A stretch of DNA of 64,000 bases from Sinobacterium norvegicum (GTDB lineage: Bacteria; Pseudomonadota; Gammaproteobacteria; Pseudomonadales; Sinobacteriaceae). Made by a program: the position numbers and the translations under genes. The stretch spans positions 1 through 64,000 of the forward strand of contig NZ_CAKLPX010000001.1 of assembly GCF_923077115.1 (NCBI RefSeq). The letters are read 5' to 3'. This document shows positions 16,370-25,943 of this stretch, in pieces (the first letter of the stretch is position 1; every line of letters starts with the position of its first letter). The notes under the pieces were generated by a model. The model did no database searches. It saw only the letters and a program-made list of their open reading frames with translations, and was not told where the DNA came from.

Positions 16370-18640
16370 ATGAATGCAGCAATAAAAATACTGAAAAGCG
16401 AGTGGGCCGGTTTTAATGCAGGTGATTGGTGTGGGGCGGTCAACGTTCGTGACTTTATCCAGCAAAATTACACGCCTTATCTGGGTAACGACCAATTCTT
16501 AGCGCCGGCAACCCATGCGACCAATGCACTTTGGCAGACGGTTCAACAGGGTATTCGCCAGGAGAACGAAACCCACGCGCCAGTCGATTTTGATACCGAA
16601 AAAGTCTCAACAATTACCTCCCATGCCGCCGGTTATATCGATGCTGAGCTGGAGAAAATTGTCGGCCTGCAAACCGAGGCGCCACTCAAGCGCGGCATGA
16701 TGCCCAATGGCGGTGTGCGCATGGTCGAGAGCTCGGCTGCCGCTTACGGTCGTACTATTGATCCAGTGGTGTCTGAGGTTTACAGCAAGTTCCGCAAGAC
16801 CCACAACCAGGGTGTGTTTGACATGTATACCCCGGAGATTCGTGCCTGTCGCTCATCCGGTGTGCTGACCGGTCTGCCCGATGCCTATGGCCGTGGCCGT
16901 ATTATCGGCGATTACCGTCGCATTGCCCTTTATGGTGTTGATCTGCTGATCGAAGAGAAACGTCGCGAGTTGGCCGACAGCGATACCGCCTCACTGACAC
17001 AGGAGCTGATGAAGACCCGCGAACAGCTCAACGAGCAGATGCGTTCGCTGGTCGAGCTGGTAGAAATGGCGTCGACTTACGGCTGTGATATTGCTCGCCC
17101 TGCCAACAGTGCCCAAGAGGCGATACAGTGGACCTATATGGGTTACCTGGCGGCGATCAAGTCGCAAAACGGCGCGGCGATGTCGTTGGGACGTGTTTCT
17201 AGCTTCCTCGACATCTTTATTGAGCGTGATTTGCTGGCGGGTGTTATCAGTGAGCAGCAGGCGCAGGAAATGGTCGATCATTTCATTATGAAGCTGCGTA
17301 TGGTGCGTTTTTTGCGCACCCCTGAATACGACGAGTTGTTCTCTGGCGACCCTATTTGGGCAACAGAGTCTGTCGCCGGTATGAGCTTGGATGGCCGTAC
17401 GCTGGTGACTAAGAACTCATTCCGCTTCCTGCACAGCCTCTACAATATGGGGCCATCGCCCGAACCAAATATTACGGTGCTGTGGGCCGAAGGCCTGCCT
17501 GAGGGTTTCAAGAAGTTCTGCGCCAAGGTCTCTATCGATTCCAGCTCTATTCAGTATGAGAACGATGACTTAATGCGTGAGGACTTTGGCAGCGACGATT
17601 ACGCCATCGCCTGTTGTGTCTCGCCAATGATTATTGGTAAGCAAATGCAGTATTTTGGTGCCCGCGCCAACCTGGCCAAGACCATGCTGTATGCCATCAA
17701 TGGCGGTGTCGATGAGATGAGCGGCAAGCAGGTAGCACCCAAGGCGGATGCTGTGACCAGTGAGTACCTCGACTATGCCGAGGTCGATCAACGCCTCGAC
17801 AGCATGATGGATTGGCTGGCGAAGACTTACGTTAACGCCCTCAACTGTATTCACTTCAGCCACGATAAATACGCCTATGAAGCCGTGCAGATGGCATTGC
17901 ACGATCGCGATATTCACCGCACCATGGCCTGCGGCATTGCCGGTTTGTCGATTGCCGCGGATTCACTGTCGGCGATGAAGTTTGCCAAGGTCAAGGCGAT
18001 TCGTGATGACAACGGCCTGGCCGTCGATTACCAGGTAGAGGGCGATTTCCCTAAGTTTGGTAACGATGATGCCCGTGTCGATGACATTGCCTGTGAGTTG
18101 GTCGAGCGCTTTATGGCCAAGATTCGCAGCAACCATATTTACAACAATGCCGAGCCAACGCAGTCGATCTTGACCATTACCTCGAACGTTGTTTACGGTA
18201 AGAAGACCGGTAACACCCCCGATGGCCGTCGTGCTGGCGAGCCCTTTGCACCGGGTGCCAATCCCATGCATGGCCGTGATGTTGAGGGTGCGATCAGCTC
18301 GTTGAGCTCCGAATCAAAACTGCCTTACAGTTCGGCCAAAGATGGTATTAGCTATACGTTCAGCATGATTCCCGAGTCGCTGGGTAAGACCGAGCAGGGG
18401 CGCATCGACAACCTCGTGGGCTTGCTGGACGGGTATTTCCATCACACCGCAGAGCGCGAGGGCGGTCAGCACATCAACGTCAACGTACTCGACCGTGATA
18501 CCCTGGTGCATGCAATGGATCACCCCGAAGAGTATCCGTCGCTGACGATTCGCGTGTCGGGTTATGCTATTCGCTTCAACTCACTCACCCGTGAGCAGCA
18601 GTTGGAAGTGATCTCGCGGACCTTTACTTCTAAGATGTAG
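16370..18640 (+). CDS. pflB: Formate C-acetyltransferase (pyruvate formate-lyase)
   Basis: A 756-residue glycyl-radical enzyme that converts pyruvate and CoA to acetyl-CoA and formate under anaerobic conditions. The catalytic adjacent cysteines are in IACCVSPM (residues 415-416) and the radical glycine is in RVSGYAIRF near residue 731, both where E. coli PflB has them. Full length, no truncation. ATG 16370 follows GAGG with a 7-bp gap; the GTG directly before it is too close. The gene is paired with its activase pflA and divergent from focA, under a perfect FNR box. The enzyme implies fermentative or microaerobic growth. Confidence 0.97.
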   Translation: MNAAIKILKSEWAGFNAGDWCGAVNVRDFIQQNYTPYLGNDQFLAPATHATNALWQTVQQGIRQENETHAPVDFDTEKVSTITSHAAGYIDAELEKIVGLQTEAPLKRGMMPNGGVRMVESSAAAYGRTIDPVVSEVYSKFRKTHNQGVFDMYTPEIRACRSSGVLTGLPDAYGRGRIIGDYRRIALYGVDLLIEEKRRELADSDTASLTQELMKTREQLNEQMRSLVELVEMASTYGCDIARPANSAQEAIQWTYMGYLAAIKSQNGAAMSLGRVSSFLDIFIERDLLAGVISEQQAQEMVDHFIMKLRMVRFLRTPEYDELFSGDPIWATESVAGMSLDGRTLVTKNSFRFLHSLYNMGPSPEPNITVLWAEGLPEGFKKFCAKVSIDSSSIQYENDDLMREDFGSDDYAIACCVSPMIIGKQMQYFGARANLAKTMLYAINGGVDEMSGKQVAPKADAVTSEYLDYAEVDQRLDSMMDWLAKTYVNALNCIHFSHDKYAYEAVQMALHDRDIHRTMACGIAGLSIAADSLSAMKFAKVKAIRDDNGLAVDYQVEGDFPKFGNDDARVDDIACELVERFMAKIRSNHIYNNAEPTQSILTITSNVVYGKKTGNTPDGRRAGEPFAPGANPMHGRDVEGAISSLSSESKLPYSSAKDGISYTFSMIPESLGKTEQGRIDNLVGLLDGYFHHTAEREGGQHINVNVLDRDTLVHAMDHPEEYPSLTIRVSGYAIRFNSLTREQQLEVISRTFTSKM

Positions 18641-18650
18641 AGGTGTACGG

Positions 18651-18676
18651 CAGCCCTCGCCTGCGGGGGCTGTTTT
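18651..18676 (+). terminator. Hairpin between pflB and pflA
   Basis: CAGCCC and GGGCTG pair around a 10-base loop and are followed by TTTT. It may act as a partial terminator that lowers pflA output relative to pflB. Confidence 0.6.
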
Positions 18677-18711
18677 GTGGTTAATTGGCTGAGTTTTCAA
18701 GGAGGTTGTTG

Positions 18712-19449
18712 ATGACTGTTGGGCGTATTCATTCGATCGATTCCTTTGGTACTGTCGACGGGCCGGGCTTACGTTTTGTGGTGTTTATGCAACACTGCGA
18801 AATGCGCTGTCTGTACTGTCACAACCCCGATACCTGGAGTGCCAAGGGCGGAATTGAATATAGCGTTGAACACATCATGAGCAAGCTGCGCTCGGTCAAA
18901 CCTTTTATCAAAACCGGCGGCTTGACGGTTTCCGGTGGTGAGCCGCTGTTGCAGGCGGCCTTTGTCGCCGAACTGTTTGAGGCCTGTCGTAAAGAGGGTA
19001 TCGATACCTGTCTCGATACCAATGGGTTTATGAAGGTGGTTGAGCCAAAACTGTTGAACCGCCTGTTGGATGCGACGGATTTGGTGCTGTTCGATATGAA
19101 GCAGGCCGACCCGGAAAAACATCTGAAATTGACCAAGGTTTCCAATGCGCCGGTACTGGACTTTGCGCAGTTATTGGCTGAGCGTAATCAGCGTCACTGG
19201 CTGCGTCACGTGGTGGTGCCCGGTTGGACTACCGCCCCCGATGATTTCGAGACTCTGCTGGATATTATCGAAGCCCAACGGCACTGTTTGGAATTGATTG
19301 AATTACTGCCTTATCACCAGTTGGGTGTGCACAAATGGCAGGTGATGAACGAGCCCTATGAGTTGATTGCCACCGAGCCGCCGCTGCAAAGTGAGATGGC
19401 GCTGCTGAGCCAGATGGCGACCGACCGAGGCTTCAAAGTACTGGCCTGA
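18712..19449 (+). CDS. pflA: Pyruvate formate-lyase activating enzyme
   Basis: A 245-residue radical SAM protein that installs the glycyl radical on PflB. The cluster motif CEMRCLYC (CX3CX2C) sits near residue 28, followed by the SAM-binding SGGEPLLQ region. The N terminus MTVGRIHSIDSFGTVDGPG is characteristic of this activase. AAGGAGG lies 6 bp before ATG 18712, so the in-frame start 27 bp upstream is not used. It is 71 bp after pflB behind a weak terminator. Confidence 0.96.
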   Translation: MTVGRIHSIDSFGTVDGPGLRFVVFMQHCEMRCLYCHNPDTWSAKGGIEYSVEHIMSKLRSVKPFIKTGGLTVSGGEPLLQAAFVAELFEACRKEGIDTCLDTNGFMKVVEPKLLNRLLDATDLVLFDMKQADPEKHLKLTKVSNAPVLDFAQLLAERNQRHWLRHVVVPGWTTAPDDFETLLDIIEAQRHCLELIELLPYHQLGVHKWQVMNEPYELIATEPPLQSEMALLSQMATDRGFKVLA

Positions 19450-19585
19450 TTGCCAGCGCTGCAACGGTGTTGGTTAGAGCCGCTATTATTGCCTTTGATA
19501 TCGCTGTTTAGCGCTTCTGTTTTGGTAGTGACTGTGTAGAATAGACTGTTATTTTCAATCATCTACCCAGGATGTCAGAGACTCA

Positions 19586-21628
19586 ATGAGCTATCAGGTA
19601 CTCGCCCGTAAGTGGCGACCAAAAAGCTTTAGCGAAATGGCCGGTCAAGAGCATGTGCTCAAGGCGCTCATCAATGCCTTAGACCGCAATCGATTACACC
19701 ATGCCTACTTGTTTACCGGCACCCGTGGTGTCGGTAAAACCACTATTGCGCGGATCTTAGCCAAGTGCTTAAACTGCGACAAAGGTGTGACCTCAACCCC
19801 CTGTGGTGAGTGCTCCCCCTGCCAGCAGATTGCCGAGGGGCGTTTTATCGACTTGATTGAGGTCGATGCGGCCTCGCGCACCAAGGTCGAAGACACCCGC
19901 GAGTTACTCGATAACGTCCAATATGCGCCGACGGCGGGGCGTTATAAGGTGTACCTGATCGATGAGGTGCACATGCTATCGAACAGCAGTTTCAACGCGC
20001 TGTTAAAAACCCTGGAAGAGCCGCCGCCACACGTGAAGTTTCTGCTGGCAACCACCGATCCGCAGAAGCTGCCGGCGACCGTATTGTCCCGCTGCCTGCA
20101 GTTTAACCTCAAGAATATGTCGCCCGAGCGTATCGTCAAACACCTCGATTATGTGCTCGGTGAAGAGCAGATCGAGTTTGATGAGCAGGCGCTGTGGTCG
20201 CTAAGCCGCGCCGCCGAAGGCAGTATGCGTGATGCTCTCAGTCTCACCGATCAGGCCATTGCCTATGGCTCCGGCCAGGTGCGTGCCGATGATGTGACGA
20301 TGATGTTAGGCACCATCGATCAACATGCGGTGTATCGCTTGCTGTTGGCATTGGCGGCGCAGAACGGCGCACAATTGCTGGCGGAAGTCGCCTTGATGGC
20401 CGAGCATGCCGCCGACTTTGGCTCGGCGTTGGAGGAGATGCTCAGTGTCTTGCACCGTCTGGCTATCGCTCAATCTGTTCCTGCGGCGCTCGACAACAGC
20501 CACGGTGATCGACAGCGCATCATCGAGCTGGCCTCGCAGATGACGGCTGAGGATGTGCAATTATTCTATCAAATGGGCCTGGCCGGTCGTCGCGACATGC
20601 CGATGGCGCCCGATGCCCGTTCCGGTTTTGAAATGTTATTACTGCGGATGCTGGCCTTTAAGCCGGTCGGTGTCGCCGAACTGCCACAGCAAACCTTGGC
20701 GCAGACAGCGGCAGAGGCCCCCGCCGCAGAACCCATTATCGAGCAGGCTGCCCCGCCGCAGGAGACAGCTGCAGTAAAAAAGATTGAACCCACGCCGGTC
20801 GCATCAAAGCCCAGTGATACACCGCCGTGGGAAACTCAGCCTGAGGCCGCGAAGCCTGTGGTCAGTGCTGCGACAGCCATCGAGGAAACGGTGGCCAGTC
20901 CAGCGGCACTCGCCGAGCCAGTCGCGGTTGTTGAGACACCGGTTGTTGAAGAGGCGCAGGGGGTGGTTGCTCAAGCCGAGACCCTGATGCGCCAAGCCGC
21001 CTCTCACTCCTTAAAGGAAATGGTGGCCTCGGTAGATCAGGTGTCTGAACCAGTAAAGGTCATTGAAAAACCTGAGCCGGCGGTGGCAATCAACACTCCG
21101 GCTGAGGCTGAAAAACCGGCTTCATCGGTGGCCGACATGTTGGCCAAGACGGCACCGGCAGAAGTGTTGCCGGTATCGCAGCCGGCGGCGAAAGTGGGCG
21201 CCGACCGGGTGGCGGTGGAAGACCGATTACCGCTGACCGCCGAACATTGGTCGCAGCTGTATTTACAGATGCCGCTCAACGGTGTGTTACGGAATATCGC
21301 CTCCAACTGTGTATTGCAGAGCTTCGATGGCAAGCAGGCCGATTTCATCCTCGACCAGAGCCAGGCGACGTTGTTTAACGACGGACACAAACAGCGTCTG
21401 GCCGGTCACTTGAGTGATTACCTGCAGACACCAATCGGTGTCGAGATTACCGTCGGGGCGCTGACGGCTGAGAGTCCTGCGCAGCAGCGTAGTCGTCATC
21501 TTGCCGAGCAGATGAGGGCGGCGGTTGAGTTAATCGATAACGACCCCAATATAGCCTTATTAAGACAGCAATTTGGTGCTGAGGTGTTGCCAGAAAGCAT
21601 ACGCCCAGTGATGACCGACCCCGCTTAA
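19586..21628 (+). CDS. dnaX: DNA polymerase III subunits tau and gamma
   Basis: The clamp-loader motor of replication. The 680-residue tau product has Walker A GTRGVGKTT near residue 45, the four-cysteine zinc module CLNC..CGECSPC, Walker B VYLIDEVHML and the sensor segment PATVLSRCLQF. Residues ~370-530 form an alanine/proline/valine-rich linker, followed by the C-terminal polymerase-binding domain. Codons 397-399 lie in a slippery heptamer; a -1 shift there gives a product of about 400 residues, the gamma form. A TAGAAT -10-like box is at 19537-19542. It begins the conserved order dnaX-ybaB-recR. Confidence 0.97.
   Translation: MSYQVLARKWRPKSFSEMAGQEHVLKALINALDRNRLHHAYLFTGTRGVGKTTIARILAKCLNCDKGVTSTPCGECSPCQQIAEGRFIDLIEVDAASRTKVEDTRELLDNVQYAPTAGRYKVYLIDEVHMLSNSSFNALLKTLEEPPPHVKFLLATTDPQKLPATVLSRCLQFNLKNMSPERIVKHLDYVLGEEQIEFDEQALWSLSRAAEGSMRDALSLTDQAIAYGSGQVRADDVTMMLGTIDQHAVYRLLLALAAQNGAQLLAEVALMAEHAADFGSALEEMLSVLHRLAIAQSVPAALDNSHGDRQRIIELASQMTAEDVQLFYQMGLAGRRDMPMAPDARSGFEMLLLRMLAFKPVGVAELPQQTLAQTAAEAPAAEPIIEQAAPPQETAAVKKIEPTPVASKPSDTPPWETQPEAAKPVVSAATAIEETVASPAALAEPVAVVETPVVEEAQGVVAQAETLMRQAASHSLKEMVASVDQVSEPVKVIEKPEPAVAINTPAEAEKPASSVADMLAKTAPAEVLPVSQPAAKVGADRVAVEDRLPLTAEHWSQLYLQMPLNGVLRNIASNCVLQSFDGKQADFILDQSQATLFNDGHKQRLAGHLSDYLQTPIGVEITVGALTAESPAQQRSRHLAEQMRAAVELIDNDPNIALLRQQFGAEVLPESIRPVMTDPA
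20760..20831 (+). promoter_or_regulatory. Programmed -1 ribosomal frameshift signal in dnaX
   Basis: The slippery heptamer A AAA AAG lies at 20776-20782, in the frame required for a -1 slip. An SD-like AGGAG is 11 bp upstream (20760-20764). CCCACG (20789-20794) pairs with CGTGGG (20826-20831), and an adjacent CGG/CCG extends the stem; the stem begins 6 bp after the heptamer. In the -1 frame the next codons are GAT then TGA, so gamma would end one residue after the slip. All three parts match the E. coli dnaX signal. Confidence 0.88.
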
Positions 21629-21666
21629 CGTCGGTGAGTTAACAGAGTTAAAAAGGAAGTAGCGTT

Positions 21667-21993
21667 ATGTTTAAAGATGGAATGGGCGGCTTGATGAAAC
21701 AGGCCCAGCAGATGCAAGAGAAGATGGCTGAGGCGCAGCGTCGTCAGGCTGAGGCTGAATATGCCGGTCAATCCGGTGCCGGCCTGGTTGAGGTGGTGAT
21801 GACGGGTCGTCACGATGTTAAGCGCGTCAGCATCGACGACAGCCTGATGTCTGAGGACAAAGAAATGCTAGAGGATTTACTGGCGGCGGCGGTGAACGAT
21901 GCGGTTCGGCGCGTCGAGGCGGCGAGCCAGGATGTGATGAAGGATATTACCGGTGGGATGGATATTCCCGGCGGTTTTAAAATGCCGTTTTAA
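21667..21993 (+). CDS. ybaB: Nucleoid-associated protein YbaB/EbfC
   Basis: A 108-residue dimeric DNA-binding protein. The helical N terminus ([17 protein letters not shown]) and the central [19 protein letters not shown] strand region are the family pattern, ending in a methionine/glycine-rich tail. GGAAG lies upstream of the ATG. It sits between dnaX and recR with a 2-bp gap to recR, the standard arrangement, and is likely co-transcribed with both. It is thought to shape the nucleoid and influence gene expression. Confidence 0.95.
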   Translation: MFKDGMGGLMKQAQQMQEKMAEAQRRQAEAEYAGQSGAGLVEVVMTGRHDVKRVSIDDSLMSEDKEMLEDLLAAAVNDAVRRVEAASQDVMKDITGGMDIPGGFKMPF

Positions 21994-21995
21994 CG

Positions 21996-22598
21996 ATGAG
22001 TTTTAGCCCTCTGATCGAACAGCTGATTACCTCTCTGCGATGTCTGCCCGGTGTCGGGCCTAAATCAGCCCAGCGCATGGCCATGCAATTATTAGAGCGT
22101 GACCGCGACGGCGGCCGTCAGCTCAGCGAAGTACTGGCGGCAGCGATGGACGGTGTTGGCCGCTGCAGTCAATGCCGCACTTTTACTGAGCAGGATACCT
22201 GTCAGTTATGTTTGTCGGTGAAGCGCAACCGGCAGCTGCTCTGTGTGGTGGAAACCCCGGCCGATGTGCTGGCGATAGAGCAGGCCGGCGGCTTTAATGG
22301 CTGTTATTTCGTGTTGATGGGGCGGCTATCGCCCATCGATGGTGTTGGCCCGGAGCAGATCGGTGTCGACAAGCTGATGGCGCTGGTGCAGGAACAGCAG
22401 GTCACCGAGGTGATTATGGCCACCAACCCGACGGTTGAGGGTGAGGCCACGGCTTATTATATTGCCGAGCAGCTACAATCCCGCGGCGTTATTGTCAGCC
22501 GTATTGCCCACGGAGTTCCCCTCGGTGGTGAGCTCGAATATATTGATGGTGGCACGCTGGCCCATGCCTTGGCGGGTCGTAAGGTCATCGAATCATAA
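21996..22598 (+). CDS. recR: Recombination mediator protein RecR
   Basis: A 200-residue RecFOR-pathway protein that helps load RecA on gapped DNA. It has an N-terminal helix-hairpin-helix ([13 protein letters not shown]), a C4 zinc finger (CSQC..CQLC, residues ~57-72), a Toprim domain beginning [15 protein letters not shown], and the C-terminal [16 protein letters not shown]. Length is standard. It follows ybaB by 2 bp. Confidence 0.96.
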   Translation: MSFSPLIEQLITSLRCLPGVGPKSAQRMAMQLLERDRDGGRQLSEVLAAAMDGVGRCSQCRTFTEQDTCQLCLSVKRNRQLLCVVETPADVLAIEQAGGFNGCYFVLMGRLSPIDGVGPEQIGVDKLMALVQEQQVTEVIMATNPTVEGEATAYYIAEQLQSRGVIVSRIAHGVPLGGELEYIDGGTLAHALAGRKVIES

Positions 22599-22631
22599 TG
22601 CATATGCACAACGGAATAGTAGAAATTATTT

Positions 22632-23750
22632 ATGTCAGATTTTCTGTGGATTAACAGTGCCGAGCAACTTGATACGCTGGCGCAGCAATGGTTACAGCAA
22701 GACGCCTTGGCCATCGACACCGAGTTTATGCGCACCGACACGTTTTACCCCAAGCCGGCGTTAATTCAAATTTGTGATGGCAAAAATACCTATCTACTCG
22801 ACCCGCTGCAGGTGACCGAGTTGCAGCCACTGGCCGATGTGTTACAGGCCGAGACTGTGATCAAGGTGTTTCACGCCTGCTCCGAAGATTTAGAGGTATT
22901 TCAAACGCTGCTGGGTGTGGTACCGCAACCGCTGTATGACAGTCAAATAGCTGCCGCGCTGCTGGGTGAGAGCTTTTCACTGGGTTATTCGGCACTGATG
23001 AAAATCCTACTCGATGTCGATGTGCCCAAGGGTGAGACCCGTTCGAACTGGCTTAAACGGCCGCTGACCGACAGCCAGTGCCTTTATGCGGCAATGGATG
23101 TCAGCCACCTGTTCGAGGCCTACCAAATCCTCTTTGCCCGCAGCGAGAAACTGCAGCGCACCGAGTGGATTCTCGCCGAGGGTGAGCGGATGATGAACAA
23201 CTATTTTCAAGCCCAGCAGGCCGAGAATTATTACCTCAAGGTGAAGTCTGCCTGGAAACTCTCTCGCCGCGAGCTGGCGATATTGCAGCAGCTGTGTGAG
23301 GTGCGTGAGCAGCGGGTGCGTCAGATAAATATTCCCCGCAGCCGCTGGTTGAAAGATGCGCAGCTGTGGGATATTGCCAAGCGCGGGCCAAAATCGGCAA
23401 AGGAGTTGGCTAATATCCAGGGTATTCCAGCCTCGTTTGCCAATAAAAACGGCGATAAATTAGCGGCTATTGTGCGTCAGGCGGCGGCGATCAACGATAC
23501 CGATTTACCGGCTGCGCTGCCTAAGCCATTGAGCCCTCATGCCATGTCGGCGAGCAAAAAACTGCGCACCGTGGCCAACAGTGCGGCGGAGGCAAATGGC
23601 CTGGCGATAGAGGTGTTACTGAAAAAGAAAGACATCGAACAGTTGGTTCGCCAACAACCGACCTCTGTTGCCGCACTGCCCGAGGGCCTTCAGGGTTGGC
23701 GCGCCGAGATGATCGGCGAGGCACTGATTGCCGAGCTGCACAAAGGTTAA
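22632..23750 (+). CDS. rnd: Ribonuclease D
   Basis: A 372-residue 3'-5' exoribonuclease of the DEDDy group that trims tRNA and other stable RNA precursors. The DEDD motifs are seen as AIDTEFMRTDTF, VFHACSEDLEVF and YAAMDVSHLFEAY. Two HRDC-type helical domains follow, with RDIAKRGPKS-like WDIAKRGPKSAKEL in the first. It is followed by a strong terminator, and then by ycgL and ycgN, a grouping that is common in gammaproteobacteria. Confidence 0.93.
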   Translation: MSDFLWINSAEQLDTLAQQWLQQDALAIDTEFMRTDTFYPKPALIQICDGKNTYLLDPLQVTELQPLADVLQAETVIKVFHACSEDLEVFQTLLGVVPQPLYDSQIAAALLGESFSLGYSALMKILLDVDVPKGETRSNWLKRPLTDSQCLYAAMDVSHLFEAYQILFARSEKLQRTEWILAEGERMMNNYFQAQQAENYYLKVKSAWKLSRRELAILQQLCEVREQRVRQINIPRSRWLKDAQLWDIAKRGPKSAKELANIQGIPASFANKNGDKLAAIVRQAAAINDTDLPAALPKPLSPHAMSASKKLRTVANSAAEANGLAIEVLLKKKDIEQLVRQQPTSVAALPEGLQGWRAEMIGEALIAELHKG

Positions 23751-23775
23751 CAGTCGCCGCTAAAAAGCGTAGAAT
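23747..23775 (+). promoter_or_regulatory. Promoter of ycgL inside the rnd end region
   Basis: TTAACA (23747-23752) and TAGAAT (23770-23775) are separated by 17 bp. The predicted start near 23782 falls within the 5' arm of the rnd terminator. Confidence 0.55.
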
Positions 23776-23778
23776 ACG

Positions 23779-23812
23779 CGCCGTCATCAGCCTGGCTGTT
23801 GACGGCGTTTTT
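23779..23812 (+). terminator. Rho-independent terminator of rnd
   Basis: CGCCGTCATCAGC pairs with GCTGTTGACGGCG (one T-T mismatch) around a CTG loop and is followed by TTTTTAT. It is only 27 bp from the ycgL start. Confidence 0.88.
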
Positions 23813-23838
23813 ATAGGGCAAATTTGGGTATCCGGTTA

Positions 23839-24126
23839 ATGAAAGTTTTATGCGATGTTTACAAGAGCAGCAAGAAGTCTGAGATGTATATCTACGTCAA
23901 GCGTGACGATGCCATGGAGCGGGTGCCTGCGCCGCTGCTCGAGATGTTTGGCAAGGCGGAAAAAACCATGACACTGGTGGTGACTGCGGAGAAAAAATTT
24001 GCCAACTTCACTGGTGAACGTCTGCTAGAGGTACTCGAAGACAAAGGGTTTTACCTGCAATTGCCGCCGGCGATGGACGAGGAAGTCGCCGCCATCGTGG
24101 CGCAGAATAACCGCCTCAACCACTGA
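23839..24126 (+). CDS. YcgL domain-containing protein
   Basis: A 95-residue member of the YcgL family (unknown function). The sequence starts MKVLCDVYKSSKKSEMYIYV, the usual N terminus of the family, so ATG 23839 is preferred to an in-frame TTG at 23824. It lies between rnd and ycgN, which recurs in related bacteria and hints at an RNA or cell-division related role without proving it. Confidence 0.9.
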   Translation: MKVLCDVYKSSKKSEMYIYVKRDDAMERVPAPLLEMFGKAEKTMTLVVTAEKKFANFTGERLLEVLEDKGFYLQLPPAMDEEVAAIVAQNNRLNH

Positions 24127-24140
24127 TTGGAGTGAGTCTG

Positions 24141-24596
24141 GTGACGACTGAAAAGCTGGCTGAAAAGTTTTGGCAACACAAGACCTTGGAGCAGATGAAC
24201 GCTGCCGAGTGGGAGGCCTTGTGTGATGGCTGCGCCAAGTGCTGCCTGCATAAGCTCGAGGATGAGGACACCGGTGAGGTGCATTACACCAAGGTCGCCT
24301 GTCGTTATATGGATGATGACAGCTGCCAGTGTACCGTCTACCAGGAGCGCAATACCCTGGTGCCGGAGTGCGTGTGGCTAAAGCTCGAGGATATCCCGCT
24401 GTTTCACTGGTTGCCCAGCACCTGTGCCTACCGTTTAATGGCTGAGGGCAAGCCGCTGTATGACTGGCACCCATTGATCTCCGGCGACCCGCAGACCGTG
24501 ATAGAAGCCGGTGTGTCGATCAAGGGCAGGGTGCTGTCCGATGCCAACGTCCATCCGGATGGCATGCAGGAACATATTATTAAGTGGATAGAATAG
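24141..24596 (+). CDS. YcgN family cysteine cluster protein (UPF0260)
   Basis: A 151-residue protein with the cysteine cluster CDGCAKCC near residue 25 and further cysteines in CRYM, CQC, ECVW and TCAY, arranged as in the YcgN/UPF0260 family. The set of cysteines suggests a metal or Fe-S site. The GTG at 24141 has GGAG 8 bp upstream; the GTG at 24132 overlaps that site. The C-terminal WHPLISGDP is family-typical. Function is not established. Confidence 0.9.
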   Translation: MTTEKLAEKFWQHKTLEQMNAAEWEALCDGCAKCCLHKLEDEDTGEVHYTKVACRYMDDDSCQCTVYQERNTLVPECVWLKLEDIPLFHWLPSTCAYRLMAEGKPLYDWHPLISGDPQTVIEAGVSIKGRVLSDANVHPDGMQEHIIKWIE

Positions 24597-24705
24597 GGCG
24601 CCACGTGGTTGGTTAGTCGGGGCTATGGGGTATGCATTGTTGCTATGATGATGGCTTGTGTCACTATTTTAATGCAACTACTCTAGGTTTTTAATTGGAA
24701 GATTA

Positions 24706-25287
24706 GTGAATATGTCTAAGAATAACCGCTTGTTACAGGTTTTGTCGATTGCCTCTCCGCTCTGTGTTCTCGCGATGGTTTTTTATCTGGCCAATTTATT
24801 GGAATCATTCGAGGGTATTGAAGACAGATTGCACTACCAAGAGCCTGCTCTGCAATTGCAGGCCGCAGCGGCTGCTTCGGAGAGCGTCAGAGGCCAGGAT
24901 AAATATTACAGTTACGTCCCCAGTTATTCTCACGTCTATACCGGCGGCGGTAAGGCGTTGTTGTTAGAGACCACGCTGACGGTTAGAAATACCGACCCCG
25001 AAGCCCCACTGACTATTCATTCGGTCGCCTATTATGACAGCAGGGGAAAGATGCTAAGGGAGTATGTCTCTTCTCCTTTATTGCTGCCGGCCATGGCAAC
25101 GGCAAAATATTTGTCTGAGTTATCGGATGTAGACGGCGGGGCAGGGGCCAATTTTTTGGTGACCTGGTCGAGTCCGCGTAAAGAGGCCAATCCCATTTTT
25201 GAGGCTGTGATGATCGGGGCTGATGACAGCCAACATATATCCTTTACCAGCCGTGGCCAGAGACTTGACTATGGGGTGGCTGAGTAG
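24706..25287 (+). CDS. DUF3124 family protein
   Basis: A 193-residue protein with an N-terminal membrane anchor (about residues 13-32) and a C-terminal domain with YVPSYSHVYTGGGKALLLET, LTVRNTDPEAPLTIHSVAYY and GGAGANFLVTW, the marks of DUF3124. It is probably membrane-anchored with the domain in the periplasm. GGAAG lies between 24697 and 24701; both GTG 24706 and ATG 24712 are possible starts. Function unknown. It stands alone with no obvious partner. Confidence 0.82.
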   Translation: MNMSKNNRLLQVLSIASPLCVLAMVFYLANLLESFEGIEDRLHYQEPALQLQAAAAASESVRGQDKYYSYVPSYSHVYTGGGKALLLETTLTVRNTDPEAPLTIHSVAYYDSRGKMLREYVSSPLLLPAMATAKYLSELSDVDGGAGANFLVTWSSPRKEANPIFEAVMIGADDSQHISFTSRGQRLDYGVAE

Positions 25288-25422
25288 CGTCAGTTAATGA
25301 CTTGACGGCGTTGCCTAACGACTGGTTAGAGGACGCAGCAGCCGTGGGATGTGACAACAAAATAAGGTCTGATAATGGTTAAAAAATCAGCTCTTTGTTG
25401 CTAAATCTGTTAGTATACCGCG

Positions 25423-25836
25423 GTGAATATTTCGCATAGCCAGCACAGTACACCCGTGCAAAAACCATTTTCACTTCTCAAGCTATTGCTCAGCTTGGGA
25501 ATTTGCCTCTCTGTCCTTGCCGTTTTTCACCCTGCTCATGCGAACGAGAGCCATCGTGACGTTGGCATGTTGCTGGCGGGTCAAGGCATTGAGCATGATA
25601 TCAGTGTCAATCCGATCGTCGGAACGGCTCACCACCGAGCAAATTATAGAGCGCAAGAGCCTCAAACTGACTCGTCGCCATCGACCTCTGCCGTGGTATT
25701 TCATGAGCCGCTGAGCCATGGCGGCATAGCGACGACGCTTCACCAACTCTCGACACCTGCAAGCTCTCGGCGAGCAGGTTGGAAAAACAGCAATCTTCTT
25801 TATGTCTGGCTCAGCCAGTTTCCCTTTCCCGTTTGA
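25423..25836 (+). CDS. Small putative secreted protein upstream of secD
   Basis: A 137-residue frame with a convincing signal peptide: a hydrophobic run KLLLSLGICLSVLAVF near residues 20-35 and a cleavage site after AHA. The mature part is histidine/serine-rich with no motif I recognise. The GTG start has no good ribosome site, so confidence is moderate. It ends 108 bp before secD on the same strand. A long frame on the opposite strand (25483-25989) covers the same DNA but lacks a family match and a signal. Confidence 0.5.
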   Translation: MNISHSQHSTPVQKPFSLLKLLLSLGICLSVLAVFHPAHANESHRDVGMLLAGQGIEHDISVNPIVGTAHHRANYRAQEPQTDSSPSTSAVVFHEPLSHGGIATTLHQLSTPASSRRAGWKNSNLLYVWLSQFPFPV

Positions 25837-25943
25837 TCTCTCCGCGGCCCCTGTGGTCGCTCCCTGAACATACCAGAGATAATTCTGCCCGCTGTAGGTG
25901 ATATAAGCCCTGCTGGCTGGCGGCCGAACATCGGGAATCAAAG

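Noticed and set aside
19586-21628. Suspected frameshift error in dnaX at the A-run
   Set aside because: The zero frame is open throughout; the A-run is a functional slippery site, not an error.
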